33,101 nt of DNA from DAONJL01 sp035405645 [NCBI: bacterium]. GTDB lineage: Bacteria; JAGOBX01; DAONJL01. Within the stretch, counting starts at the first letter, position 1, and every line of letters begins with the position of its first letter. Below, in pieces: positions 24,186 to 33,010 of the stretch. Both the position numbers and the translations under genes were made by a program. The notes under the pieces were generated by a model, which worked only from the letters and a program-made list of their open reading frames with translations, was not told the origin of the DNA and made no database searches. The stretch spans positions 1-33,101 of the forward strand of contig DAONJL010000026.1 of the NCBI GenBank assembly GCA_035405645.1, read 5' to 3'.

Positions 24186-24995
24186 ATGAAAGCACAATTT
24201 ATTAAAAGTAATTATACCGGAAATACAAAAGAATTTTGGAATGATAATTGGTCATTAGAAAGTGTTGAAAGGCAAAAGGATGCTTTAATTTGGAGTGGTT
24301 ATAAACCTATCTATAATAAATATATTAAGAATAATGGTTTTTTATTAGAAAATGGTTGTGGTTTGGGTAGTTCTTTAACTTATCTATTTAAATTAAATGA
24401 TAAATCCATTGGTCTTGATTATTTATTTGAACCTTTATCACTTTTGAAACAAAGTGATAATAAATTTAAACTCATAAATGGTAATGGATTTTTTTTGCCT
24501 TTAAAAAATGAATCTTTCACTTATGTAATTTCGTTAGGTGTTATAGAACATTTTGAAATTTCATCTCAGCAATTTTTAGTTAAAGAATGTTATAGAATAT
24601 TAAAAAAAGATAGAATTTTAATTTTATCTGTTCCTTATTATAATTTGTTTAAACGAATAAGAATGAATTTATCAAATACCCAGCAAAAAGAAAATAAAAA
24701 ATTTTTTCAATATTTATTTACTACAAAAGAAATAAAACAATTTCTTATTAATAATGGCTTTAATATAATTGATATTTATTATTGTAATAAATTAACTCCA
24801 TTTTATCTTCTTTATAAAAAATTAAAAAATTTTTTTAAGAGCAAAGAGATAAAAAATTTGCAAAAAACTCATAAAAATTTTAAAAGTGATAATATGTTTT
24901 ATAAAAAAGAAAAAATAATTAATTTTATTAATAAACTGATTCCCTTTTTTTTATCTGCAGCAATGATTACTATTGTTTGTAAAAAAAATGAATAA
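24186..24995 (+). CDS. Class I SAM-dependent methyltransferase
   Basis: 269 residues. SAM site ENGCGLGSSLTYLF (motif I) with the acidic residue in SIGLDYL, then NGNGFFLPLKNESFTYVISLGVIEHFE (motifs II-III), typical of the Methyltransf_11 group used on sugars, lipids or small molecules. The C-terminal 100 residues are Lys-rich and contain a hydrophobic patch (IPFFLSAAMITIVC). ATG is four bases after the obg stop and the end overlaps the flippase gene by eight bases, so it belongs with the flippase; glycan or lipid modification is a reasonable inference. Confidence 0.82.
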   Translation: MKAQFIKSNYTGNTKEFWNDNWSLESVERQKDALIWSGYKPIYNKYIKNNGFLLENGCGLGSSLTYLFKLNDKSIGLDYLFEPLSLLKQSDNKFKLINGNGFFLPLKNESFTYVISLGVIEHFEISSQQFLVKECYRILKKDRILILSVPYYNLFKRIRMNLSNTQQKENKKFFQYLFTTKEIKQFLINNGFNIIDIYYCNKLTPFYLLYKKLKNFFKSKEIKNLQKTHKNFKSDNMFYKKEKIINFINKLIPFFLSAAMITIVCKKNE

Positions 24996-26493
24996 AGAAA
25001 GTATAAGAAATTTAATTGGATTTCAATCTGTTTTTAAAGATACTTTTTTTTATACTCTTTCAAAAATTTTTTCAAATCTTTTTTATTTAATTTTTATTTC
25101 TTCTCTTATTAAAATTGCTGGAGAAAAAAATTATGGATTTTTTACTACTTTCTTAATGGTCAGCCAATTTATTTATATTTGTTTTTTATTACCTTTTAAT
25201 AATGGTATCATTAGATTTGGTAGAGAAGAATTCATTCAGAAAAATAAAATCAATAATATAGTTTTTATAAATTTTATTTTTATTATTCCTATTATTATTA
25301 TTTTAATTTTGCTACTCTTTTTTTTTCGGCATTTAATTGTAAATTATATTAATTACAATAATAAAATTATTTTTTTTGTTCTTTTATTTTTTATCCTAAA
25401 TCATTTTTTAGATTTTACTTATTATATTTTGCAGGCTATTGGAAAAATTCAATTAATGGCTTTTGCTCAAATTATTGAAAAGTTTATTCCTTTACTTTTT
25501 TTATTTCTTTGTTTTGTTTTATCTACTAAAATTAGTTTGTTTTATACAATTATTTTTATTATCTCAGGTTTTATTTGTTCTATTTTTTTTATTTTTTTAT
25601 TTTTTGATTTGAAAATTTTTTCCCCTTTTTCTTTTGATAAGAATCTTTTTATAAGATATATCAAATATACAATTCCAATTATTTTTGGTTCTGTTTTAAG
25701 TTATTTCTTAAATTGGTTTGATATTGTTATTATTAAAAAATTTTTAACTATTGAATTAACTGGAAGATATTTTTTTTGTTATCAATTATTTAATGGTTAT
25801 AATCAATTAAATATCGTTTTTTTGACTGTTATATTACCTTTAATTACTTCATTAGTTGTTAAAAAAAGATATGATTTAATCGAACAATTATTATCAAATA
25901 TTTCATTTGCTTTTTTTGTTATTTTTTCTTTTTCAACTAATTTTATTGTCTTGTTTGCTTATTTTATTTTATGGTTCATTTATAAAGATAATTTTTTTTC
26001 TTTATCATTATCTTCTTTTATTTTGCTTTTTACAGTGACTATTTCTTTTTTGTTAAATTTTTTTGCTGCTCTTATGCATGCTCTTGAAAAAACTTTTAGT
26101 TATTCAATAAATTCTATTATTGTATTATTGTTAAAAATCATTTTAAGTTATTTCCTAATTCAAAGATTTGGGATTATTGGCGCTGCTATTTCTTCATTCG
26201 TTGCTTCTTTAACTTTTCTTTATTTATATATTTTTAATGATTTATATAAATATTTTAAGATTAAAATTTTTTATTTTACTTCTTCTATTTTATTAACTTT
26301 TGTTTATATTCTGATTTATGCTTTATTTAAAAATATTTATTTATCTTTTTTTATTAATTCTGTATTATTGTTTTTCTTTGCAAAATATTTTAAGATATTT
26401 CAAAAAGATAAATTATTATATCTAAACGAATTAGATATACCATTACCATTGAAAAATATATTGAAAATAATAATTGAAAAATTTAATAAATAA
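24988..26493 (+). CDS. Wzx-like polysaccharide/lipid-linked oligosaccharide flippase
   Basis: About 501 residues, dominated by some 12-14 hydrophobic helices, with the N-terminal pattern of the PST/MOP family (DTFFYTLSKIFSNLFYLIFIS, then NNGIIRFGREEF) and the mid-protein YFLNWFDIVIIKKFLTIELTGRY, where the paired helix ends DxxIIxxF and G-x-Y are typical of Wzx/RfbX. It should move undecaprenyl-linked glycans across the inner membrane. ATG 24988 is preferred over a TTG at 24973; both overlap the methyltransferase. Extremely T-rich coding. Last gene of the plus-strand group. Confidence 0.85.
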   Translation: MNKESIRNLIGFQSVFKDTFFYTLSKIFSNLFYLIFISSLIKIAGEKNYGFFTTFLMVSQFIYICFLLPFNNGIIRFGREEFIQKNKINNIVFINFIFIIPIIIILILLLFFFRHLIVNYINYNNKIIFFVLLFFILNHFLDFTYYILQAIGKIQLMAFAQIIEKFIPLLFLFLCFVLSTKISLFYTIIFIISGFICSIFFIFLFFDLKIFSPFSFDKNLFIRYIKYTIPIIFGSVLSYFLNWFDIVIIKKFLTIELTGRYFFCYQLFNGYNQLNIVFLTVILPLITSLVVKKRYDLIEQLLSNISFAFFVIFSFSTNFIVLFAYFILWFIYKDNFFSLSLSSFILLFTVTISFLLNFFAALMHALEKTFSYSINSIIVLLLKIILSYFLIQRFGIIGAAISSFVASLTFLYLYIFNDLYKYFKIKIFYFTSSILLTFVYILIYALFKNIYLSFFINSVLLFFFAKYFKIFQKDKLLYLNELDIPLPLKNILKIIIEKFNK

Positions 26494-26521
26494 GATTGTT
26501 TTTGTTAGTGTTTGAATCTTA
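26491..26521. terminator. Possible bidirectional terminator between convergent genes
   Basis: TAAGATT (26491-26497) pairs with AATCTTA (26515-26521); the loop is 17 bases. T-rich DNA follows on both strands. The stem is A/T-rich and weak, so efficiency is doubtful. Confidence 0.35.
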
Positions 26522-26522
26522 C

Positions 26523-27638
26523 TTAATTATTTATTTTTTTTATTTCATAACTCAAAATTATTGCTTCTGATATTTCTTTCATTGTCTTACCTGTATTCAT
26601 ACTTTGCCGATTTATAATTTTATATGCTCGTTCTTCATCTATATTTAAGTCTTTCATCAAAATCCCTTTTGCACGTTCTATTATTTTTCTTGTTTCTAAT
26701 GCTTCGCGTGTTGCAATTATTTCTTCCATTAGTTTTGTATTTTCAATTGCTGCTGCTGCCTGATTTGCTACTGATTGTAACATTCTTATTTCATCATCAG
26801 TAAAATGGTGTTGTGTGGTTGTGTAGCAATTTATTACGCCTAATACTTTTTCTTTTATTAACATTGGCACTGCAAGCATTGATACTATTCCTTCTTTTTT
26901 TGCTATTTCTTTATATTGATATTGTGGTTCTTCAACTACATTTAATACTGTGATTGGCTTTTTTTCTTTTACTGCTTTTCCACTTATACTTTCGCCTACT
27001 TTTATTGGCGGTTTTTTTATGTATTCTTCACTTAAACTTTGTGTTGCTTCTATAAATAATTCCTGTTTTTCTTCATCTAATAACATTATTGATACTATTT
27101 TTGAATTTAATACTTCTGCTGTCATTACAACTATTAAATGTAATATCTCTTTCAAATAATTTCCAGAAACTATCATTTTACTTATTTCTGTTAATGTTGA
27201 AAATTGTGTTGAATATTTTTTTATTTCTGTTTTTAGTTTCTTGTTTTCTATAATTTTTTTAAATAATTCTTTTAATATTAAAATTATATCTTCATCTATT
27301 TTTATTTTTTCTTTTTTTGAAAAAACTAAAATTATTAATCCTTCTAAATTTTTCTCTCTGATTTGCATTAAATAATAATTATTTGAACTATTATAAATTT
27401 CAGGAAAATACTTTTCTATTTTTTCTTTTGATATTTGACTTTCTTCTTTTATTGATTCTAAAAAATTTATTAATTCACTATTTAGTATAATTGTGGTATT
27501 TATTTTTGAAGAAAAATTATTGGTATATTCTATATTTAAACTCTCATCTTTTTTAATTAAAAAAATTACTGATTGGAAATTTATTATTTTCTTTAATTTT
27601 TCAAATAATATTTGATAAGTTTCATTTTTTTCATTCAT
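26523..27638 (-). CDS. GAF-ANTAR RNA-binding antitermination regulator
   Basis: 371 residues: a degenerate GAF-like segment (about 1-135), a clear GAF domain (about 150-300; VGESISGKAVKEKKPI, VPMLIKEKVLGVINCYT), and a C-terminal ANTAR domain from about 310 (TRKIIERAKGILMKDLNIDEERAYKIINRQSMNTGKTMKEISEAI), with the conserved aromatic/Ala-rich three-helix pattern. ANTAR proteins bind paired hexaloop hairpins in leaders and stop termination, most often in nitrogen-metabolism operons. This is the last gene of the glutamate synthase operon, 41 bases after the GXGXG gene, and the leader of that operon contains a matching hexaloop. The GAF domain probably senses a small metabolite; which one cannot be read. 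Confidence 0.9.
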   Translation of the reverse strand: MNEKNETYQILFEKLKKIINFQSVIFLIKKDESLNIEYTNNFSSKINTTIILNSELINFLESIKEESQISKEKIEKYFPEIYNSSNNYYLMQIREKNLEGLIILVFSKKEKIKIDEDIILILKELFKKIIENKKLKTEIKKYSTQFSTLTEISKMIVSGNYLKEILHLIVVMTAEVLNSKIVSIMLLDEEKQELFIEATQSLSEEYIKKPPIKVGESISGKAVKEKKPITVLNVVEEPQYQYKEIAKKEGIVSMLAVPMLIKEKVLGVINCYTTTQHHFTDDEIRMLQSVANQAAAAIENTKLMEEIIATREALETRKIIERAKGILMKDLNIDEERAYKIINRQSMNTGKTMKEISEAIILSYEIKKINN

Positions 27639-27679
27639 ACTTTTTTATATAAATAAAAAAAAATTAAAAGTCAAAAAAA

Positions 27680-28408
27680 TTAATAAGCATAAATTTTTCC
27701 ATAAGGTCTATGTGATACTGGGATAAGTTTTGTGAATTTTTCTTTAATTATTTGTGCATAATCAAAATTAAATATTGTGCAATATTCTTTTAAATATTTA
27801 TCAAAATTATTTTTATCATTTTCATCAAAATCAGCAAATCCAACTTCTTTTCCTAATTGGTATTTTTCTATTGTGCCTCGAATATATATTATTCCGCCAT
27901 GCATTCCTGTCCCAATATAATTACCAATTATTTTTTTTTCAGTATTTAATCCTAATACAAATAAAATTCCACCAGCCATATATTCACCAAAAAAATCACC
28001 TGCCGCACCACCAACTATTATTACTGGTAGTAAATTTTTATATGCTTTTAAATGTATTCCTACACGATAACCTGCATTTTCTTTTATATAAATTTTTCCA
28101 CCACGCATTCCATAACCAGTTATATCACCAACAGAACCATTTATTATTATTTCGCCATTATTCATTGTATTTCCAATTATATCCTGTGCATTTGAATCAA
28201 CTATAATTTTTGGACCATTCATAAATGCGCCTAAATCATTTCCTGCTACACCATTTATTTTTATTTTTACTTCTTTATTTAAACCTGCGCCAATATATCT
28301 TTGACCATTTACTTTTTCTAATATTATTTCTTTTGCTCCATTTTCTATTGCTTCATTTATTTTTTCATTTAATTCTTTATAATGAACACCAGCACAATTT
28401 ATTATCAT
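27680..28408 (-). CDS. Glutamate synthase GXGXG-domain subunit (GltB3 type)
   Basis: 242 residues, right-handed beta-helix of the glutamate synthase alpha C-terminal domain. Successive turns with Gly-rich corners are visible: GNDLGAFMNGPKI, AQDIIGNTMNNGEI, VGDITGYGMRGGKI, GGAAGDFFGEYMAGGIL, GNYIGTGMHGGII. The subunit is structural, linking ammonia channelling and the FMN domain. As in archaea and several anaerobes it is a separate protein here. ATG overlaps the FAD-oxidoreductase stop by four bases. Confidence 0.9.
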   Translation of the reverse strand: MIINCAGVHYKELNEKINEAIENGAKEIILEKVNGQRYIGAGLNKEVKIKINGVAGNDLGAFMNGPKIIVDSNAQDIIGNTMNNGEIIINGSVGDITGYGMRGGKIYIKENAGYRVGIHLKAYKNLLPVIIVGGAAGDFFGEYMAGGILFVLGLNTEKKIIGNYIGTGMHGGIIYIRGTIEKYQLGKEVGFADFDENDKNNFDKYLKEYCTIFNFDYAQIIKEKFTKLIPVSHRPYGKIYAY

Positions 28409-29655
28409 ACTTCTATTCCTGCTCCTGTAACTAAATGTTTTCTAAATTCTTTTGGTAAATTTATTAGTCCAAAATTTTCATTCAATAAACTATCTTTAAA
28501 TTCATTTATATTTATTTTATCAGTTATTAGCATTGTATAAATACCTGCTCTGCTTATATTACCTATCATAATAAAACCAATTATTCTGTTATTTTGTATT
28601 ATTATTTTTTTATAAATTTTTTTCTCTTCATTATATAAAACTAATATTTCACAATCAGAATTATTTGGAACAGTATTACCAGCTGAAATAGAAGGAATGC
28701 CACAAAGTTCAACTGAATTCATTGGAACTATATTTTTAATTTCTCTGTTTTGACCGATGATGTTATAACCAGCAATTTTTCCTTGTTGGGCTGCTACTGG
28801 CCAGATTGCTATTGTTGGTTCTGCACAATCACCTGCTGCATATATATTTTCTATATTTGTTTCCATTTTTGAATTTACTAAAATGCCACGATTTATTTTT
28901 ATTTCTGTCTCTTTTACTAATTCTATATTTGGTTTTACGCCTATTGCTATTATTATCATATCTGTTTTTTTTCTTGTTCCATTTATCAATGATAATTCTT
29001 TTACTTTATTATTTTCTGTTATTATTTCTTTTACTGTTGTATTTGTTATTATTTCACACCCATTTTTTCGCAATTCATTTTCAAATATTGCTGATGCTTT
29101 TTTATCTAATGTACTTGCTAATATTCTATCTGATAATTCGATTATTGTAACTTTTAATTTTAATTCTAATAATGCTTCTGTTGCTTTTAATCCTATTAAA
29201 CCAGCCCCAATTACACTCACTTTTTTTACATTATTTTCTTTTATATATTTCTCTATTTTTTCTACATCGGATATTTTTGTAAAATTAAAAATTCCATTTG
29301 TGTTTATTCCTTTTATTTGTGGAATTATTGGTGTGCCACCTGTTGTCAATAATAACTTATCATAATTAATTTTTGTATTATCATTTAATAAAATACTTTT
29401 TTCATTTATTAGTATTTTAACTGCTTTTTTCTTTAATATTAAATCCACTTTATTTTTTTCATAAAAATCTGTTGATAAATAATTTATTTTTTCTTTTGTA
29501 ATTTTTTTGGCAAGTAAGTAAGAAATTAATGGTCTTGAATAGTTTATATATTCTTCATCAGAAATTAAAATTATTTTATTTTCTTTATCAAATTCTCGTA
29601 TTGATTTTATTGCATTTGTTGCTGCTATCGAATTTCCAATTATTACATATTTCAT
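28405..29655 (-). CDS. FAD/NAD(P)-dependent oxidoreductase of the glutamate synthase complex
   Basis: 416 residues, pyridine nucleotide-disulfide oxidoreductase fold. FAD motif is VIIGNSIAATNAI, the NAD(P) motif SVIGAGLIGLKATEAL with an acidic end (IIEL), and the second FAD motif NIYAAGDCAE. Similar to NADH:rubredoxin oxidoreductase and the small subunit found in split glutamate synthase operons; it feeds electrons from NAD(P)H through the ferredoxin to the FMN subunit. Which pyridine nucleotide is used is not certain, though the Glu at the strand end suggests NADH. Four bases separate it from the ferredoxin gene. Confidence 0.9.
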   Translation of the reverse strand: MKYVIIGNSIAATNAIKSIREFDKENKIILISDEEYINYSRPLISYLLAKKITKEKINYLSTDFYEKNKVDLILKKKAVKILINEKSILLNDNTKINYDKLLLTTGGTPIIPQIKGINTNGIFNFTKISDVEKIEKYIKENNVKKVSVIGAGLIGLKATEALLELKLKVTIIELSDRILASTLDKKASAIFENELRKNGCEIITNTTVKEIITENNKVKELSLINGTRKKTDMIIIAIGVKPNIELVKETEIKINRGILVNSKMETNIENIYAAGDCAEPTIAIWPVAAQQGKIAGYNIIGQNREIKNIVPMNSVELCGIPSISAGNTVPNNSDCEILVLYNEEKKIYKKIIIQNNRIIGFIMIGNISRAGIYTMLITDKININEFKDSLLNENFGLINLPKEFRKHLVTGAGIEV

Positions 29656-29659
29656 AATT

Positions 29660-30097
29660 TTATTCCTCGATTACTAAAGCTTCATTTGGACAATTTTTTA
29701 CACAAACAGGAAAACCTTCATTTATACATAAATCACATTTTGATGATATTTTTTTCTTTTGTAAATCAGGTTCAATAACACCAAATGGGCAAAGCATAAT
29801 ACACATCCAGCAGCCAACACATTTATTTTCATCCCAAAGCACTGTTCCTGTTTTTTCGTCCCGATATAAAGCTCCTGTTATACAGGCTTCAATACAGTTT
29901 GCTTCTTCACAATGTCTGCATTGTAATGAAAATGAGATAAAACCTTTTTCTTCAAATTTTATTTTCGGTAGTGGTTTCGTATCTTTGCCTTTAAATACTT
30001 TTAAAATATTTTTTGTTTTTGTATGTGCTACTGTGCAGTGAATTTCGCATAATCTACAACCAATACAGTATTCTTCTTTTGAAATTATTTTTTTCAT
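29660..30097 (-). CDS. Four-cluster-type ferredoxin of the glutamate synthase operon
   Basis: 145 residues, rich in cysteine motifs: CIGCRLCEIHC, CRHCEEANCIEAC, CVGCWMCIMLCPFG and CDLCINEGFPVCVKNCP, as in HycB/DmsB-type polyferredoxins that bind up to four [4Fe-4S] clusters. It should carry electrons between the FAD oxidoreductase and the FMN subunit. It starts three bases after the stop of the synthase gene. Confidence 0.9.
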   Translation of the reverse strand: MKKIISKEEYCIGCRLCEIHCTVAHTKTKNILKVFKGKDTKPLPKIKFEEKGFISFSLQCRHCEEANCIEACITGALYRDEKTGTVLWDENKCVGCWMCIMLCPFGVIEPDLQKKKISSKCDLCINEGFPVCVKNCPNEALVIEE

Positions 30098-30100
30098 TTT

Positions 30101-31594
30101 TTACCACGCCTCGCCTGCTAATTTTATACCTAATATTTTTGCTTCTTCATTTGTTAAATTTATTCCTCTTAATTGTTCGCGATTACCACGCAAACTTTCT
30201 ATTGCATTTATTCCCATACCACCAAGCATTTCTTTTATTTCTAAACTCCACGCTCTTAATAAATTTACTAAATTTCTTTTTCCTATTTCTGGATTTAATC
30301 TTTTTGTTAAATATGGGTCCTGTGTCGCTATGCCCCAATTACATTTGCCTGTATAGCATTTTTGACATAGCGAACAGCCAAGTGCAATTAGCGCAGCAGT
30401 TCCAATATAAACAGCATCAGCACCTAATGCAATTGCTTTTAATATATCAGCACTATTTCTAAATCCACCTGCTGCTATTATTGAGGCATTATTCCTTATT
30501 CCTTCTTCTCGTAATCTTTGGTCAACTACTGCTATTGCTAATTCAATTGGAATTCCTACATTATCTCTTATTACTAATGGTGCTGCACCTGTTCCACCTC
30601 GTATTCCATCTATTGCTACATAATCCGCGCCTGCTCTGACTATACCAGCTGCAATTGGTGCTATATTATGAACAGCTGCTACTTTTACTCCTATTGGTTT
30701 TTTATATCGTGTTGCTTCTTTTATTGCATAAATTAATTGCTGTAAATCTTCTATTGAATAAATGTCGTGATGTGGTGCTGGTGAAATTGCATCAGTTCCT
30801 TCTGGTATCATTCGTGTTTCTGATATTTCTTTTGTTACTTTTTCACCTGGTAAATGTCCGCCTATACCGGGTTTTGCGCCCTGACCTATTTTTATTTCTA
30901 TTGCCGCACCTTTTTCTAAATATTCTTGATAAACTCCAAATCTACCAGACGCAACCTGAACTATTGTATTTTCACTATATTTATATAAATCTTTATGAAG
31001 CCCACCTTCACCTGAATTATAAAATATACCAAATTCTGCTGCTGCACTCGCTAATGCTAAACTAGCATTAAAACTAATAGAACCATAACTCATTGCACTG
31101 AATAAAATTGGTGTTTCTAATTTTAATTGTGGTGTTAGTTTCTTTTTTATATCAAATTTATTTGGCTTTCTACCTATGTATGTTCTTAATTCCATTGGTT
31201 CTCTTAAAGGGTCAATTGATGGATTTGTCACCTGCGCTGCATTTAATAAAATATGGTCCCAATATATTTTATAATCTCTATCACAGCCCATACCAGTTAA
31301 TATTATTCCACCTGTATTTGCTTGTTTTATTACACTTTTTATTCTTTGTGTATTCCAATTAGCATTTTCTTTATATTCTGATTCATTTCTTTTTATTGTT
31401 AATGCGCCGGTTGGACATATATTTTCACAAAAATGACAACCAACACATTTTGAATTATCAGCAAAAATTATATTAAAATCTTCATCATAAATATGTGCAT
31501 CATTAGCACACATTCGTTTACACGCCTGACATAATATACATTTTTCTAAATCGCGCTCTATCTTAAAATCTGGTGGTATTATTCTTTTAGCCAT
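30101..31594 (-). CDS. Glutamate synthase FMN subunit with N-terminal ferredoxin domain
   Basis: 497 residues. N-terminal two-cluster ferredoxin (C19, C22, C25, C29; C50, C53, C56, C60), then the FMN TIM barrel of glutamate synthase (SAMSYGSISFNASLALASAA, NSGEGGLHKDL, IKIGQGAKPGIGGHLPGEKV, ISPAPHHDIYSIEDL, VAAVHNIAPIAAGI, DGIRGGTGAAPL, IAAGGFRNSADILKAIALGADAVYIGTAAL) and the Cys motif CSLCQKCYTGKCNWGIATQDP for a 3Fe-4S type cluster. Reduces the 2-oxoglutarate-ammonia imine to glutamate. The archaeal/clostridial split form, with the amidotransferase on another chain. It overlaps the upstream gene by eight bases. Confidence 0.95.
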   Translation of the reverse strand: MAKRIIPPDFKIERDLEKCILCQACKRMCANDAHIYDEDFNIIFADNSKCVGCHFCENICPTGALTIKRNESEYKENANWNTQRIKSVIKQANTGGIILTGMGCDRDYKIYWDHILLNAAQVTNPSIDPLREPMELRTYIGRKPNKFDIKKKLTPQLKLETPILFSAMSYGSISFNASLALASAAAEFGIFYNSGEGGLHKDLYKYSENTIVQVASGRFGVYQEYLEKGAAIEIKIGQGAKPGIGGHLPGEKVTKEISETRMIPEGTDAISPAPHHDIYSIEDLQQLIYAIKEATRYKKPIGVKVAAVHNIAPIAAGIVRAGADYVAIDGIRGGTGAAPLVIRDNVGIPIELAIAVVDQRLREEGIRNNASIIAAGGFRNSADILKAIALGADAVYIGTAALIALGCSLCQKCYTGKCNWGIATQDPYLTKRLNPEIGKRNLVNLLRAWSLEIKEMLGGMGINAIESLRGNREQLRGINLTNEEAKILGIKLAGEAW

Positions 31595-32672
31595 TTTTTT
31601 TATTTATCCTCCCAATGGTTGGTTCACCAACTTTTGTTCGCCATACTTTATCTGGTGAAGTACATATTTCTCTTATTGCACATTCTTCTGATGATATAAA
31701 AAGAAAATCATCTTTTATTGCTGAAACAAGTGGTCTTAATTTTATTCTATCATTTAAACCAAACATTATTTCTGAATTCGCAACTATGATAGCAAATGGT
31801 CCATTTAATAATGCTGATGAATATATTATACGAAGATTTGTATAAAATTGTTTTTCTTCTTCATTCATTCTTTCTATGTCTGACCATAATGGTGCTGCTA
31901 ATATATTTGCTAATGTTTCAAACGAAAGATTATGTTTTCTTATTATTAAATCAACAAGATATGTTATTACTTCTGTATCTGTGAAAAAAGAACATTGATA
32001 ATCAAAATTTTCTAAATATCTTTTATTTATTCCATAGGAAGATATTTCACCATTATGGACTATTGACCAATCAAGTAAGCCAAATGGATGTGCACCACCC
32101 CACCATGCAACGCTATTTGTTGGAAATCTACCATGCGCTGTCCATATATATCCTTCATATTCATCCAATCTAAAAAATTTTCCTATATCTTCTGGATAGC
32201 CTACGCCTTTAAATATTCCCATATTTTTTCCACTTGATGCCACAAATGCATCTGGTATTTTACTATTTATATACATCACATTTGAAACAATATAATCTTC
32301 AACTGTTGTTATAATATTTTCTTTTTTTTCTTTTAAAAAATATCTCCATAATAATGGTGGATTTATTATCTTATCACTTTTTGCTGTTGGTATTTTTTCT
32401 TTTTTTTCTAATAAAAAATTTTTTTCTATATATTCTTCTGTTTTTTGTTTCCCTTTTTCATTTTCATAAATTATATGAAAACACCAGAATTCTTTAAATT
32501 CTGGATAAATACCATAAGCAGCAAAACCACCACCCAATCCATTGCTCCGTTCGTGCATTACACTAATTGCTTTTATTATTTTATCACCACAAAATTTTTC
32601 TTTGCTTTGATTCATTATACCAAATACAGCACAACCACTTATTTGTTTTTCTTTTATATAATTATTTTTCAT
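31587..32672 (-). CDS. Glutamate synthase amidotransferase subunit (class II GATase)
   Basis: 361 residues. The catalytic Cys is expected at C14 (ISGCAVFGIMN), so a 13-residue leader must be removed for N-terminal-nucleophile activity, as in GltB. AHGRFPTNSVAWWGGAHPF and IVHNGEISSYGIN give the conserved glutamine-binding Arg and Asn-Gly. The enzyme releases ammonia from glutamine for the FMN subunit. First structural gene, with a 155-base structured leader. No strong ribosome site precedes the ATG: only GTGA six bases upstream, while an AAGGA sits too far away, so initiation may depend on leader structure. Confidence 0.9.
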   Translation of the reverse strand: MKNNYIKEKQISGCAVFGIMNQSKEKFCGDKIIKAISVMHERSNGLGGGFAAYGIYPEFKEFWCFHIIYENEKGKQKTEEYIEKNFLLEKKEKIPTAKSDKIINPPLLWRYFLKEKKENIITTVEDYIVSNVMYINSKIPDAFVASSGKNMGIFKGVGYPEDIGKFFRLDEYEGYIWTAHGRFPTNSVAWWGGAHPFGLLDWSIVHNGEISSYGINKRYLENFDYQCSFFTDTEVITYLVDLIIRKHNLSFETLANILAAPLWSDIERMNEEEKQFYTNLRIIYSSALLNGPFAIIVANSEIMFGLNDRIKLRPLVSAIKDDFLFISSEECAIREICTSPDKVWRTKVGEPTIGRINKKNG

Positions 32673-32741
32673 AAAATTTCACATTTATTTTTTTTTGATT
32701 ATATAAATAATTTTCCTTATGATTAAATTGTTAAATTATTT

Positions 32742-32769
32742 CACTTCATTGTGGTTGGACTTCATTGTC
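32742..32769 (-). repeat. Two short hairpins with identical AATGAA hexaloops (leader)
   Basis: On the minus strand GAC-AATGAA-GTC (32769-32758) and CAC-AATGAA-GTG (32753-32742), so ACAATGAAGT is repeated directly. Each has only three base pairs. The loops have A at position 1 and G at position 4, matching the ANTAR hexaloop rule, but the stems are weak. Confidence 0.35.
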
Positions 32770-32801
32770 ACTCTTTAGATTTGCGAACTTCGCAGATATT
32801 C

Positions 32802-32823
32802 TTCGATTCGCCATTGAATCAAA
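32802..32823 (-). promoter_or_regulatory. Candidate ANTAR-binding hexaloop hairpin in the glutamate synthase leader
   Basis: Minus-strand RNA folds TTTGATTC with GAATCGAA (8 bp, one G-U) around the hexaloop AATGGC, with A1 and G4. It starts a few bases after the expected transcription start. A second, GC-rich stem TGCGA-AGT-TCGCA (about 32795-32783) follows. No U-tract terminator was found after it. Confidence 0.5.
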
Positions 32824-32833
32824 TTGGCAAATA

Positions 32834-32862
32834 ATAATAATATAAAAATTAAAATTTGTCAA
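32834..32862 (-). promoter_or_regulatory. Strong promoter of the glutamate synthase operon
   Basis: Minus strand TTGACA (32862-32857), 17-base spacer, TATTAT (32839-32834). Initiation near 32827, giving a leader of about 155 bases to the amidotransferase ATG. Confidence 0.8.
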
Positions 32863-33010
32863 ATAAAAAAAATAAAAAATTTTTTTATACGGTTCAAATT
32901 TAACAGAAAAATCAGCACACGCACAAATGAATATCACTATTATCCCCCAGAATATTTTTTTCTCACTTTACTCATCTCCTAATTTATATTATTTATCTTT
33001 ATCAGTCAAT

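Larger units (their letters stand above)
32746..32966 (-). pseudogene. Frameshifted small lipoprotein remnant
   Basis: AGGAG (32980-32976) is followed nine bases later by GTG 32966 and RKK, then an A7 run (32961-32955) after which the frame stops at once. Adding one A gives a signal peptide with a lipobox-like ICAC, RKKIFWGIIVIFICAC, followed by ADFSVKFEPYKK. The open part in the shifted frame (from GTG 32937) then runs through the glutamate synthase promoter and leader, so its tail is not real protein. Best read as a broken, truncated lipoprotein gene. Confidence 0.4.

Noticed and set aside
28883-29365. 160-codon plus-strand frame opposite the FAD oxidoreductase
   Set aside because: Hydrophobic shadow; the minus-strand gene has complete FAD and NAD motifs.
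32746-32937. 63-codon minus-strand frame taken as an intact gene
   Set aside because: Starts inside a signal peptide and its tail is the promoter and leader of the next operon; recorded as a frameshifted remnant instead.
32981-33009. TTGACT with TAAATT as a promoter for the lipoprotein remnant
   Set aside because: Initiation would fall within or after the ribosome site, so the message would lack it.
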